Below, in pieces: positions 1 through 7,855 of a DNA stretch of 19,912 bases. Made by a program: the position numbers and the translations under genes. The notes under the pieces are model-generated. The model did no database searches. It was not told the DNA's origin and saw only the letters and a list, made by a program, of their open reading frames with translations. The DNA comes from Synergistaceae bacterium (lineage in GTDB: Bacteria > Synergistota > Synergistia > Synergistales > Aminobacteriaceae). Each line of letters starts with the position of its first letter. Position 1 is the stretch's first letter. Where the stretch lies: positions 1-19,912 of the forward strand of contig JAFPWQ010000312.1 in assembly GCA_017394925.1 (NCBI GenBank), given 5' to 3'.

Positions 1-137
1 ACCTTCTGAAGATATGCCACGTCTGACTGTACTGCTGAGATGCTTGTCCATGAGAAGAATACTGCGACTCCGAAAAGCGCAAGGACAATCCCGAATCCTA
101 TCGTGAGCTTGCCCGTAATCTTAAAATTGTTTAACAT
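1..137 (-). CDS. Chemoreceptor-like membrane protein, N-terminal fragment
   Basis: Only the first 45 codons lie in the window; the gene continues past base 1. The translation starts MLNNFKITGKLTIGFG and has one hydrophobic segment at about residues 10-30, followed by a polar stretch (SISAVQSDVAYLQ). A short basic N-terminus, a K-L-x-x-G-F pattern before the first membrane helix, and a polar helix after it are typical of methyl-accepting chemotaxis proteins with a four-helix-bundle sensor. Histidine kinases can begin the same way, so the class is inferred from this fragment alone. The ATG at 137 has an AGGAGA ribosome site about 9 bases upstream and its own predicted promoter at 191-220. It is therefore probably transcribed separately from the Nudix gene upstream. 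Confidence 0.55.
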   Translation of the reverse strand, partial: MLNNFKITGKLTIGFGIVLALFGVAVFFSWTSISAVQSDVAYLQK

Positions 138-190
138 TGAATTAATCTCTCCTGTTTGAATTTTTTTGAGTTTTTTTGAATTGAATGAAT

Positions 191-220
191 ATATTACTAC
201 GTGAATGAAACCGGGAACAA
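191..220 (-). promoter_or_regulatory. Predicted sigma-70 type promoter of the chemoreceptor-like gene
   Basis: On the minus strand, TTGTTC (215-220) is followed after 18 bases by TAATAT (191-196). The leader to the ATG at 137 is about 45 bases and holds T/A-rich runs and the ribosome site. I saw no flagellar-type (sigma-28) motif here. This is by eye only. Confidence 0.4.
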
Positions 221-243
221 CGCACTTAGAGCTTTATATTTCA

Positions 244-819
244 TCAGGGGTCAATACGAATCCCCTCCTTAGCCATGAGCCACGAAAGAGCCGCAAATGT
301 CTTCGAGTCCCGTATTTTTCCTTCACGAATCATTAACGGTATATCGTCAAATGAAACTTCGATAACCGAAACGTTTTCGTCTTCGTCCTGCGGTAATGAT
401 GACTCTTCAAGGTCAGAAGCAATGAACAGTGTGAATATTTCTGTGCAGAATCCGGGCGAGGCGTAAAATTCGCCGATTCTCTGAAGGGTTTTTGCCTTAA
501 CTCCAAGTTCTTCCTGCATCTCACGCTCTGCTGCCTGTGCAGGGTCTTCTCCCTTCTCAATCAGACCTGCGCACACTTCAAGCATGATCTCATTCACAGC
601 ATAACGGTACTGCCTGACGAGCAATATAGTCCTGCGGTTCGTAACTGCTAACATTCCTACGGCTGATTTGTGTTCAGCTACTTCACGCTTTGCAATATGC
701 CCTGAAGGAGTGCGGACATCATCACTTCGCAAGTTTAATATCCTGCCTTCAAATATTCTGTTCTCCTTCACGCAGACTTCCTGAAGTTCTTCAAGCGTTT
801 TCAATTTTTCCTGCGGCAT
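244..819 (-). CDS. Nudix hydrolase, ADP-ribose pyrophosphatase type
   Basis: The product has 191 residues and should hydrolyse a nucleoside diphosphate linked to another group, most likely ADP-ribose to AMP and ribose 5-phosphate, in the cytoplasm. The full Nudix box G-x5-E-x7-R-E-x2-E-E-x-G is present: Gly85, Glu91, Arg99-Glu100, Glu103-Glu104, Gly106. Around it are EVCAGLIE and FYASPGFCTE, patterns characteristic of the NudF/ADPRase branch, where an acidic residue after the S-P-G loop helps bind metal and substrate. Length fits that family. The ATG at 819 follows an AGGTG ribosome site. It lies 67 bases after fmt on the same strand and may be the last gene of the uvrB-def-fmt transcript. 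I see no clear terminator after it. Exact substrate is not decided by sequence. Confidence 0.85.
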   Translation of the reverse strand: MPQEKLKTLEELQEVCVKENRIFEGRILNLRSDDVRTPSGHIAKREVAEHKSAVGMLAVTNRRTILLVRQYRYAVNEIMLEVCAGLIEKGEDPAQAAEREMQEELGVKAKTLQRIGEFYASPGFCTEIFTLFIASDLEESSLPQDEDENVSVIEVSFDDIPLMIREGKIRDSKTFAALSWLMAKEGIRIDP

Positions 820-886
820 AAGAACACCTGCCCTTTTCTTGAATTAATACATGAATTTGATTTATTATAGCGCATTAATACATAAT

Positions 887-1816
887 TTACATACCGCTTA
901 ACATATCGCCCTGTTTGATTCTTAAGCCTCTTGACCATTCGATTCCCGACATTATACTTTTGCCTTCGCTCTGAACTTTCTGAATCTCAATCCCATAGTC
1001 AGCACACGAGACCACAAGCGAATCATTAAGGCTCATAACACGTCCGCATTCTGAAGCTCTTATATCATCACGCAATGACACTTGCCATAATTTAACGCGC
1101 TTATTGCGAATCATGATATACGCTCCTCCTGACATGGCCAGTGCTCTGACTGTGTTTATTATTTTTTCTGCTGACATGTCAAACGATAATGCGAAATCTT
1201 TCTTTTCTAATTTCGGCGCATATGTCGCAAGATTTTCATTCTGAGGCGTAAAATTGATTTCATGAATTCGATTCAGTGATTCATTTGCTAGTTCACTTCC
1301 AAGATCTGAAAGACGAAAATACAAATCTTCGGCATTGTCTTCAGGTGCAATATCAATCTCACCCTGTGCAATAATATCTCCTGCATCCATTGCCTTAACG
1401 AGTCTGAACACACTAACTCCCGTCTGCTTATAGCCTTTCAGCAATGCCCGTTGAACTGGTGCTGCTCCGCGTAAATCCGGCAATAATGACGGGTGAATGT
1501 TCCAGCAGCCATATTTAGGTGATGACAGAAACGGCTCGCGTATTATCTGTCCGAAATCAATCACGAATATTATTTCAGGCTTATCATGTTCAAGTGCATG
1601 AATCAGTTCATGATTCTCATTGAGCTTTCCTGTACGCGTTACATCAAGGCCATGTGATTTTGCCTTGATTTCTACGGGTGAGGGATTCTCTTTTCCGTTT
1701 CTGCCTGAACGAGTCGGAAGTCCTGTTATGATTCGTGTGAAAGAAATATTACGCTTAGTGAGACCTTCAAGACAAAGAGCCGCAAACTGACCTGTTCCGA
1801 TAAACCAAATATTCAA
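887..1816 (-). CDS. fmt: Methionyl-tRNA formyltransferase
   Basis: Transfers a formyl group from 10-formyl-tetrahydrofolate to methionyl-tRNA(fMet) for translation initiation. The N-terminal Rossmann-like domain starts NIWFIGTGQF. The formyl-folate site is present as W-N-I-H-P-S-L-L-P followed by the R-G-A-A-P loop, with catalytic Asn106, His108 and Asp144 in the expected places. A GRNGKENPSPVE loop at about residues 39-49 matches the tRNA-contacting insertion. The C-terminal domain covers about residues 205-309. The open frame extends upstream to 1864 inside def, but the start is more likely the TTG at 1816. That start gives 309 residues, has a GGAGGG site 10 bases upstream, and begins one base after the def stop codon, so translation is probably coupled. 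Pairing with def is the usual arrangement, since the two enzymes add and remove the same formyl group. Confidence 0.95.
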   Translation of the reverse strand: MNIWFIGTGQFAALCLEGLTKRNISFTRIITGLPTRSGRNGKENPSPVEIKAKSHGLDVTRTGKLNENHELIHALEHDKPEIIFVIDFGQIIREPFLSSPKYGCWNIHPSLLPDLRGAAPVQRALLKGYKQTGVSVFRLVKAMDAGDIIAQGEIDIAPEDNAEDLYFRLSDLGSELANESLNRIHEINFTPQNENLATYAPKLEKKDFALSFDMSAEKIINTVRALAMSGGAYIMIRNKRVKLWQVSLRDDIRASECGRVMSLNDSLVVSCADYGIEIQKVQSEGKSIMSGIEWSRGLRIKQGDMLSGM

Positions 1817-1817
1817 C

Positions 1818-2333
1818 CTAGAAATGCCCTCCCGTATGTTTTGCCGCCTTTTTCTTGATCGCATTACGTTTTATGCTCGAAAGATGATCGATGAATAATT
1901 TCCCGTTAAGATGATCCATTTCATGAAGGAATGCCCTTGCAGTAAAACCATGTGCCTCAATAAAAATTTTTTCGCCGTGAAGGTCATGCGTCTCAACTTT
2001 GACCCATTCAGGACGTGTTACATTCGCATATAGTCCCGGAAAACTTAAGCAGCCCTCTTCGCCTTCCTGAATGCCATGTGAATCAATTACTTTCGGATTG
2101 ATGAGTGTATAGCTCTTACCGTCATACTCAATCACTGCAATCTTCTTCAGGACTCCTACCTGAGGTGCCGCAAGTCCGACTCCGTCATGAGCACGCATTG
2201 ACGCAAATAATTTCTTCACGAACTCTTCAAGCTCTTCATCGAACACCTTCACTTCTTCTGAAGGCTTCTTGAGCACAGGATTCGGGTAATGCAGAATCTC
2301 AAGAACACCTGTTACATTTTCATTTTCACTCAA
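1818..2333 (-). CDS. def: Peptide deformylase
   Basis: Metalloenzyme of 171 residues that removes the N-formyl group from nascent proteins at the ribosome. All three family motifs are intact: G-V-G-L-A-A-P-Q (residues 51-58), E-G-C-L-S (93-97, metal ligand Cys95) and H-E-M-D-H (137-141, metal ligands His137 and His141, catalytic Glu138). The C-terminus is short, ending in a Lys-rich stretch (IKKKAAKHTGGHF). The start is a TTG at 2333 with GGGAG about 11 bases upstream; no ATG or GTG in frame is better placed. It sits 39 bases after uvrB and directly before fmt. Confidence 0.96.
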   Translation of the reverse strand: MSENENVTGVLEILHYPNPVLKKPSEEVKVFDEELEEFVKKLFASMRAHDGVGLAAPQVGVLKKIAVIEYDGKSYTLINPKVIDSHGIQEGEEGCLSFPGLYANVTRPEWVKVETHDLHGEKIFIEAHGFTARAFLHEMDHLNGKLFIDHLSSIKRNAIKKKAAKHTGGHF

Positions 2334-2372
2334 AATATTTCACGCTCCCTTTTCGATTTGCGCATAATTGTA

Positions 2373-4370
2373 TCAGCCTAGCGATTTTATTTCTTTGATT
2401 GCATCTCTCAATACCGCAGCTCTCTCAAAGTTCAATGCTTCGACTGCTTCCCACATTGCATGTTCAAGTTCTTCTATGCTCATTTTGACTCGTGATTTCT
2501 GCTTCGTCTTGCTGGTCTTAGTCTTCACTGAGTCTTCATGTGATTCATCTGTGAATGCGTTTGCGAGTTCCGGCGGCAGTAAGTCAGCTACATCTTTGCT
2601 TATGCTTCTGGGAATAATATTATGCTCTTTGTTGAATGCAATCTGTTTTTCACGTCTTCGTTTCGTCTCATTAACGGCTTTGCTTATGCTGTCGGTCATT
2701 TCGTCCGCATATAATATTACATGACTGTTTATATTTCTCGCAGCACGTCCCATAATCTGAATCAATGAACGATACGAACGCAAATAACCTTCACGGTCAG
2801 CATCGAGAATCGCAACAAGAGTAACTTCGGGCAGGTCCATTCCCTCACGAAGCAAATTAATTCCCACAAGGACATCAACACTTCCGGAGCGTAAATCACG
2901 AATCAGTTCTGCACGTTCAAATGTATTTAATTCCGAATGAATGTACTTCACTTTGAACTTCAAATCCTTAAGATAATCGGCTAAATCTTCTGAGCTTCTC
3001 TTCGTGAGCGTTAATACTAATGCGCGTTCATTCTTTACTGTTATGCCGCGTAACCTGTCAACTAAATCATCAATCTGTGTCTTTGCAGGCAGAACTTCAA
3101 CGTCAGGATCAGGAATACCTGTAGGGCGTATAATCTGTTCGGCGATTAATGACGAGGCTTTAAGCTCATAGTCTCCGGGCGTGGCTGAAACGAAAATTGC
3201 CTGACGCATTCTTGATTCAAATTCACTCCATTCTAATGGCCTGTTGTCCATGCATGAAGGTAATCTGAATCCATTCTCAACAAGTACTTTTTTTCTCGCC
3301 CTGTCGCCGTTGAACATGCCACTAACCTGAGGCAGCGTGATATGCGATTCATCGACAATGCAGATATAATCATCAGGGAAGAAATCAATCAACGTTCCTG
3401 GAGGATCACCGTGTTTTCTTCCGTCAAGATAGACCGAGTAATTCTCAATGCCCGAACAATAACCGGCTTCCTGTAACATCTCTAAATCGTAAGCTGTTCG
3501 CATTTTGATTCGCTGAGCCTCGATTAATTTTCCCTGCGATTTGAATTCACTCTCGATTCTCGCAAGTTCAGCTTCAATTAACGGCGTTGCTTTCTCTATT
3601 GCGTCATTCTGGGTAACATAATGCTGTGCAGGAAATATTGAGGCATCATTCACGCGTTCAATGACATGGCCGCTTAAAGGGTGAGTTATATCTATGCGTT
3701 CAATCTCGTCATCAAAGAACGTAACACGGATACAAAAATCTTCTTCGTATGCCGGGAATATTTCTATCGTATCACCGCGAACTCTGAATTTGCCGGGCTC
3801 TGGTGTGAAGTCGCTGCGTTCGTAGTAATTCATCACAAGGCGTTCAAGGAAATCGCGCATGTCTATACGGTCGTTAACCGCGAATGAAATTATTGCGTCC
3901 TCGTATGCTTCCTTCTGGCCGAGTCCGTAAATGCATGAGACACTCGCAACAACAATTACATCTCTGCGTTCGATTAATGCCTTCGTTGCCGCTAATCTTA
4001 ATCTCTCTATTCTGTCATTAATTGATGCGTCTTTTTCGATATACGTATCACTCTGAGGGATATATGCTTCGGGCTGATAGTAATCGTAATAGCTGACGAA
4101 ATAGCGAACTGCATTATCGGGAAAGAAATTCTTGAACTCTGAATATAATTGCGCGGCTAATGTCTTATTATGCGCTAAGACTAACGCAGGACGATTCAGA
4201 TTTGCGATTACGTTTGCTATTGTGAAAGTTTTTCCGCTTCCAGTTACACCCATTAATGTCTGAAAGCGATTTTTATTCTTCAGGCTTTGAGTTAATGCTT
4301 CAATCGCTTCGGGCTGATCTCCTGAGGGCGGCCAGTTTGAATGAAGCACAAAATTTTTCGGGGTCTTCAT
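2373..4370 (-). CDS. uvrB: UvrABC excinuclease subunit B
   Basis: Damage-recognition helicase-like subunit of nucleotide excision repair. It is loaded by UvrA, opens the DNA around a lesion and recruits UvrC. At 665 residues it matches the usual length. Visible motifs are Walker A G-V-T-G-S-G-K-T (41-48), the damage-inserting beta-hairpin YYDYYQPEAYIP near residues 93-104, the Walker B-like D-E-S-H motif followed by ITLPQVSGM, helicase motif VI Q-I-M-G-R-A-A-R-N, and a C-terminal UVR motif (ELEHAMWEAVEALNFERAA) that contacts UvrC. A Lys/Ser/Thr-rich linker precedes the UVR motif. The ATG at 4370 has a modest AAGG site 11 bases upstream. It is the first gene of the minus-strand cluster; uvrA is not in the window. 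Confidence 0.98.
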   Translation of the reverse strand: MKTPKNFVLHSNWPPSGDQPEAIEALTQSLKNKNRFQTLMGVTGSGKTFTIANVIANLNRPALVLAHNKTLAAQLYSEFKNFFPDNAVRYFVSYYDYYQPEAYIPQSDTYIEKDASINDRIERLRLAATKALIERRDVIVVASVSCIYGLGQKEAYEDAIISFAVNDRIDMRDFLERLVMNYYERSDFTPEPGKFRVRGDTIEIFPAYEEDFCIRVTFFDDEIERIDITHPLSGHVIERVNDASIFPAQHYVTQNDAIEKATPLIEAELARIESEFKSQGKLIEAQRIKMRTAYDLEMLQEAGYCSGIENYSVYLDGRKHGDPPGTLIDFFPDDYICIVDESHITLPQVSGMFNGDRARKKVLVENGFRLPSCMDNRPLEWSEFESRMRQAIFVSATPGDYELKASSLIAEQIIRPTGIPDPDVEVLPAKTQIDDLVDRLRGITVKNERALVLTLTKRSSEDLADYLKDLKFKVKYIHSELNTFERAELIRDLRSGSVDVLVGINLLREGMDLPEVTLVAILDADREGYLRSYRSLIQIMGRAARNINSHVILYADEMTDSISKAVNETKRRREKQIAFNKEHNIIPRSISKDVADLLPPELANAFTDESHEDSVKTKTSKTKQKSRVKMSIEELEHAMWEAVEALNFERAAVLRDAIKEIKSLG

Positions 4371-4624
4371 GAATGATTCTGCCTTTCTGATTCTGATTTT
4401 AATTCCGATAGTTTCTCAGTGATTCTATATCAGAGAAGCAGAATAATATACGAGCTGCACGGGCAGACGTTCTGCATCATGTTCAAGCTAAATGTCATGA
4501 GTTATATAGGCATTCACTGAGCACAATACATGGAACAGACGCTGCTATGAATTGTCTGTGTCATATCCCTTCGGGTTTGAATCGCGTATAATTATCTCAA
4601 TTTAACGGACAGAAGGCTGCTATC
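4371..4624. promoter_or_regulatory. Divergent intergenic region between uvrB and the HEPN-like gene
   Basis: The 254 bases hold no convincing gene. On the minus strand there is a 13-base inverted repeat GCAGA-CGT-TCTGC (4463-4475). About 15 bases nearer uvrB is a TATATTATTC run that could be a -10 element (near 4446-4455). A second, bulged hairpin with TTCTC/GAGAA arms (4413-4437) would lie in the uvrB leader. On the plus strand, a perfect TATAAT at 4587-4592 lies about 33 bases before the next gene, with no good -35. Repression of uvrB by LexA at the inverted repeat is a guess: the repeat matches neither the E. coli nor the Bacillus SOS box. Confidence 0.35.
4587..4592 (+). promoter_or_regulatory. 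Predicted -10 element of the HEPN-like gene
   Basis: A perfect TATAAT gives a transcript start near 4599 and a 26-base leader that includes the AGAAGG ribosome site. No recognisable -35 hexamer lies 15-19 bases upstream and there is no TGn extension, so the promoter may be weak or need an activator. Confidence 0.35.
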
Positions 4625-5749
4625 ATGAAAGAATATTCACTAAAGGAACGAATCAGAAAGCTGATAAGAACTCGTATAAATTGTAATCTTAATTTTGTTT
4701 CAGAACATATTTATCCTGTTAGCTGCAGACTGGATCATAAAACAAAGAAATATCGTTTTGCGCATTCATATTTCAATCTGGAAATGCATTCATATGAATC
4801 AAACAGCTTTGAAAAAAACTCAAAAGAAAAACTTTGCAGACAAATTTTTGATGAACGAAGACACAGATTTATTTACGAGGCTTTTGGAACTGAACCTGTA
4901 TATTTTGAGGATATAATAACTTTCGAGAGTATACCTGACAGTTTTGGAAATTACAGATACACATGCAATAATGAACTTGAAAGCAAAGACTTTAAGTTAA
5001 TATCTTCCGTTGAGAAGCATAAATATAAAGCCAGCCTTCATACAGGAGACATTTTTGATGACATTTCTGACGATGCAGAGAGGGAATGCGATTTGTCTTA
5101 CAGACTGAGAAGTATTGATTACTTTCGCGGGAAAATAAGTGTAAGTGCAGGATTTACTGAATCAGATAACATATGTCCTGATGTGATTTGTGAAGGGTCT
5201 TCAATTGCATGTTATGTTTACGCTCTGAAAAAACATAATAACTTTCCTGTCTGGGTTGAACTTCTGATAACGAGCTTTGCATTTGATGATGCAGGAAATA
5301 CAAGAATGGCTTTCTTTTCAGCTTTTAGTGCCCTCGACAGCCTGATTGAAACACAATATGCTGAATTGAGCAGTGTGTATAAAGAGCAGATAATGAACAG
5401 AAAATGCAGCAGTGAAATCTTTGATTATCTTTATGAACGCTATACGAAATACAGAAATTTTCAGAGGCGTTTAATCCGTGAAAAATACAAGGACGTAATG
5501 AATGAACTGACCGGTAACACAGAAGGAATTTCAGATTTATGTGATAAATTATATAAATTTGAGGATATGCGTCATGATATAGCACACGGGAAGAAAACAG
5601 AAATAAGCAGAGAAGATTTTATGAATCTCGTTTACAGCATCATGAATGTAATTTATATCATGAAATACGGCAATATTACGGACATATTAAAGAAAGAAAC
5701 AGGAGAGATTATTGCATTTTCTCCCCTGCGGGAACTGGCTGAATTATGA
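4625..5749 (+). CDS. Uncharacterised protein with C-terminal HEPN-like motif
   Basis: The 374-residue product has no signal peptide or membrane segment. I do not recognise the N-terminal two thirds. The C-terminal part looks helical (about 222-350) and contains A-L-D-S-L-I-E followed by M-R-H-D-I-A-H-G at residues 315-322. This R-x4-H arrangement (Arg316, His321) is the signature of HEPN domains of the Apea-like group, which in some families cut RNA and occur in toxin, abortive-infection and RNA-processing proteins. Function is therefore inferred at domain level only. The ATG at 4625 has AGAAGG 8 bases upstream. The gene is visibly richer in A/T and in AGA, AAA, ATA and TAT codons than its neighbours, suggesting recent transfer. 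Its last six bases overlap the end of the convergent AAA+ gene. Confidence 0.7.
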   Translation: MKEYSLKERIRKLIRTRINCNLNFVSEHIYPVSCRLDHKTKKYRFAHSYFNLEMHSYESNSFEKNSKEKLCRQIFDERRHRFIYEAFGTEPVYFEDIITFESIPDSFGNYRYTCNNELESKDFKLISSVEKHKYKASLHTGDIFDDISDDAERECDLSYRLRSIDYFRGKISVSAGFTESDNICPDVICEGSSIACYVYALKKHNNFPVWVELLITSFAFDDAGNTRMAFFSAFSALDSLIETQYAELSSVYKEQIMNRKCSSEIFDYLYERYTKYRNFQRRLIREKYKDVMNELTGNTEGISDLCDKLYKFEDMRHDIAHGKKTEISREDFMNLVYSIMNVIYIMKYGNITDILKKETGEIIAFSPLRELAEL

Positions 5750-6979
5750 ACGCCCAAGAAGATAATCTACGTACTGACGCGCTGCCCTTCCTGACATACC
5801 GCCGTGTCTTATCTCCCACGCATCAGCATTCTTTAAGAACTCTCCCTTGTCAGCAATATTAAGCCCTGAATTTTTCGCAAGCGTCAGGACAATTTCATGA
5901 TAGATTTTCCGTGAAGGACTTGAATAATTAATCGCAACTCCGAATCTTGATGCCAGTGATAATTTTTCTTCAACCGTATCCGACCTGTGAATATCACCGT
6001 TATGTTCCATGTCATCGCGGTCCTTCCAGATTTCACGCACGATATGCCTTCGGTTTGACGTTGCATAAATCAAAATATTTTCGGGACGCGATTCTATTCC
6101 GCCTTCGATTACTGCCTTGAGATATTTATATTCGCTCTCGTTTTCTTCAAATGATAAGTCATCAATGAAGAGCATAAAATAATAATTGCGCCGTCTTAAC
6201 ATTTCAGTTATGCGCAAAATATCCCTGAACTGATGCCGGAAGATTTCAACTGCACGTAATCCCCTGTCTGCGTATTCATTCAGAATTGCTTTTATGCTCG
6301 TTGATTTTCCTGTTCCCCCGTCGCCGTAAAGCAGAACGTTATTAGCCGGTCTTCCTGAGATAAACGCCTCAGTGTTAGCTCTGAGTTCATTTTTCTGAAT
6401 CTCATAGCCGGTTATGTCTGAGAGTCTCACATTGCCTACGTTTTTATCGGAAACTGGTACAAGTTTTTCTTCGTCGCTGTCAAATCTGAATGCCTTATTG
6501 AATGCTAAATTTCCTGCACCATGACGCTTGTAGAAATTCGTTACAATGTCATAAATTCTCTGTGCTGTATGTGCTTCTGAGATTGCCTTGCTGATTTCAC
6601 ATATGACTGAATTATTATTATCATGGCCGGTGAAATTATTCACATAATGCATGTGTTCATTCTTAAGATTAAATAATCTCAGAAATGCTTCAAAGTCATG
6701 CAGTGCTACGTCTTTGAGAGAGCCTGAAGGTGAATCTCTTCGTTCACATGAGAGCGAGAAGAAATTTTCATTTGTGAGCATGAAGTGAGTCAAATAATTC
6801 TGCCAGATATTTCCTGATGCGTAATTATGTTCGTATGCATGTGCTATGAGTTCGTGAAAGAGAATATGAATCTCAAGAGCATCATTATTGCTGAAGGCCG
6901 TACTTAATCTTACAACGAGGCTGTCTGCAGGGGCTTCATATGCGAGGAGTACACACATTGAATGAATCAATCCCTCCAT
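5744..6979 (-). CDS. AAA+ ATPase of the DUF815 type
   Basis: Predicted cytoplasmic ATPase of 411 residues. The N-terminal ~180 residues look helical and are of unknown role. The ATPase core has Walker A G-D-G-G-T-G-K-S (219-226), Walker B F-M-L-F-I-D-D (268-274), a sensor-1-like Y-A-T-S-N-R-R (305-311) and a C-terminal S-G-R-A-A-R-Q (396-402) in the place of sensor 2. A linker V-R-L-S-D-I-T-G-Y (184-192) and the sequence around E-G-G-I-E-S-R-P match the DUF815 family, whose physiological role is not established. Start choice is uncertain. The ATG at 6979 has no ribosome site, whereas a GGAGGG just inside it could serve the ATG at 6958 (13-base spacing), giving 404 residues. A TTTGCA-16-TATAAT promoter precedes it. 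Confidence 0.85.
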   Translation of the reverse strand: MEGLIHSMCVLLAYEAPADSLVVRLSTAFSNNDALEIHILFHELIAHAYEHNYASGNIWQNYLTHFMLTNENFFSLSCERRDSPSGSLKDVALHDFEAFLRLFNLKNEHMHYVNNFTGHDNNNSVICEISKAISEAHTAQRIYDIVTNFYKRHGAGNLAFNKAFRFDSDEEKLVPVSDKNVGNVRLSDITGYEIQKNELRANTEAFISGRPANNVLLYGDGGTGKSTSIKAILNEYADRGLRAVEIFRHQFRDILRITEMLRRRNYYFMLFIDDLSFEENESEYKYLKAVIEGGIESRPENILIYATSNRRHIVREIWKDRDDMEHNGDIHRSDTVEEKLSLASRFGVAINYSSPSRKIYHEIVLTLAKNSGLNIADKGEFLKNADAWEIRHGGMSGRAARQYVDYLLGRS

Positions 6980-7011
6980 TTAAATTTTTTCGTGAGCATA
7001 GTATTTTCTGA

Positions 7012-7039
7012 ATTATATAACTAATTGCAAGAGTGCAAA
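7012..7039 (-). promoter_or_regulatory. Predicted promoter of the DUF815 ATPase gene
   Basis: On the minus strand TTTGCA (7034-7039) is followed after 16 bases by a perfect TATAAT (7012-7017), giving a start near 7005. It lies just after the terminator of the envelope operon, so the ATPase is probably its own transcription unit. Confidence 0.55.
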
Positions 7040-7040
7040 T

Positions 7041-7075
7041 AAAAACCTCCCCCGAAATTTTTAATTCAGAGGAGG
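7041..7075 (-). terminator. Rho-independent terminator of the envelope operon
   Basis: On the minus strand, CCTCCTCTGAA pairs with TTTCGGGGGAGG: about 11 pairs including two G-T wobbles and a short A/T loop. TTTTTATTT follows directly. It lies 26 bases after the last gene of the operon (stop at 7101). Confidence 0.85.
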
Positions 7076-7100
7076 CATTTATATTTATGCGTTTATGATT

Positions 7101-7850
7101 CTATTTCGTGATTCGTATTTCGCCGAGCCAGTAATATCCCCACACTTTAGCCTGCTGTGCGAGTATCGGCATATCCTGCTCGTACCATTTGAAGCCCGAA
7201 CCCCGTATGAATCTTCGCAGGTTCACATAATCACGTCTTATTGCATTAACAGGTGTGCGCGACTCTTGGACGTCTAACTGATACCATGTTCTGCCTGTCC
7301 AGATGTATAAAACTTTCGGATGTTCACCCTTCCATGCTATTGGTGCAGCGGGGTTACTCAGGACTCCGATTCGGTCTACGCTGCCTTTCCAGTTACCTAT
7401 GGCCATGAAATTTGGGTTATATGTCCAGTCAGGAATGTATGTAGAATACTTTTTGCCCTGCGCCATTTCTGAACGTGAGAATCCGCTTTGACGCACAGCA
7501 AATATTTCTTCTGTAGGGAGCTTCCGTAACTCTGAGACTTGAACATCGCTGATCCATTTCGTTATGCCTGCCATTGAAGGCACGACCGAACCAACAACAT
7601 AATTCGTAGCGACAAGATTAGGCCCTTCCGCATTGCCGTATACCCACATACCGTCAGGATTCTTTTTCACAGGGTAGCCGTCAAGTGTAACGTACCAGCC
7701 CTTTGGCATGTTGTAGGGCTTATAGACATAAAACGTCATTCCGGCATAAGCAGAATTGGGAACTAACAGAGGCTCAGTAACATAAACTTTTGCGTCAGAC
7801 CCGGAACACAAAAGAAGCAGTGCAGGAATCACATACAAAAATTTTTTCAT
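7101..7850 (-). CDS. Exported protein, paralogue of the preceding gene product
   Basis: The 249-residue product starts with a signal peptide (MKKFLYVIPALLLLCSGSDA, then KVYV), so it should be in the periplasm or on the surface. It shares two blocks with the product of 7856-8719. The first is F-Y-V-x-K-P-x-N-x-P...Y-V-T-x-D-G-Y...V-G-S-V-x-P-S, at residues 40-92. The second is N-F-M-A-I-G-x-W...V-D-R-x-G-V...A-W-K-G...W-T-G-x-x-W, at residues 147-189. Both proteins end near W-G-Y-x-W. I recognise no named domain. An open frame continues upstream to 7904 inside the preceding gene, but the ATG at 7850 starts exactly at the signal peptide. Its AAAGGA site is rather far away (13 bases). It is the last gene before the operon terminator. 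Confidence 0.75.
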   Translation of the reverse strand: MKKFLYVIPALLLLCSGSDAKVYVTEPLLVPNSAYAGMTFYVYKPYNMPKGWYVTLDGYPVKKNPDGMWVYGNAEGPNLVATNYVVGSVVPSMAGITKWISDVQVSELRKLPTEEIFAVRQSGFSRSEMAQGKKYSTYIPDWTYNPNFMAIGNWKGSVDRIGVLSNPAAPIAWKGEHPKVLYIWTGRTWYQLDVQESRTPVNAIRRDYVNLRRFIRGSGFKWYEQDMPILAQQAKVWGYYWLGEIRITK

Positions 7851-7855
7851 GTATA

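Noticed and set aside
4371..4624. Hidden small RNA or tRNA in the uvrB upstream region
   Set aside because: No cloverleaf, no strong terminator and no compact conserved-looking hairpin set could be found by eye.
4625..6979. HEPN-like gene and DUF815 ATPase as a toxin-antitoxin or two-gene defence operon
   Set aside because: They are convergent, differ in base composition, and the ATPase has its own promoter; nothing shows joint function.
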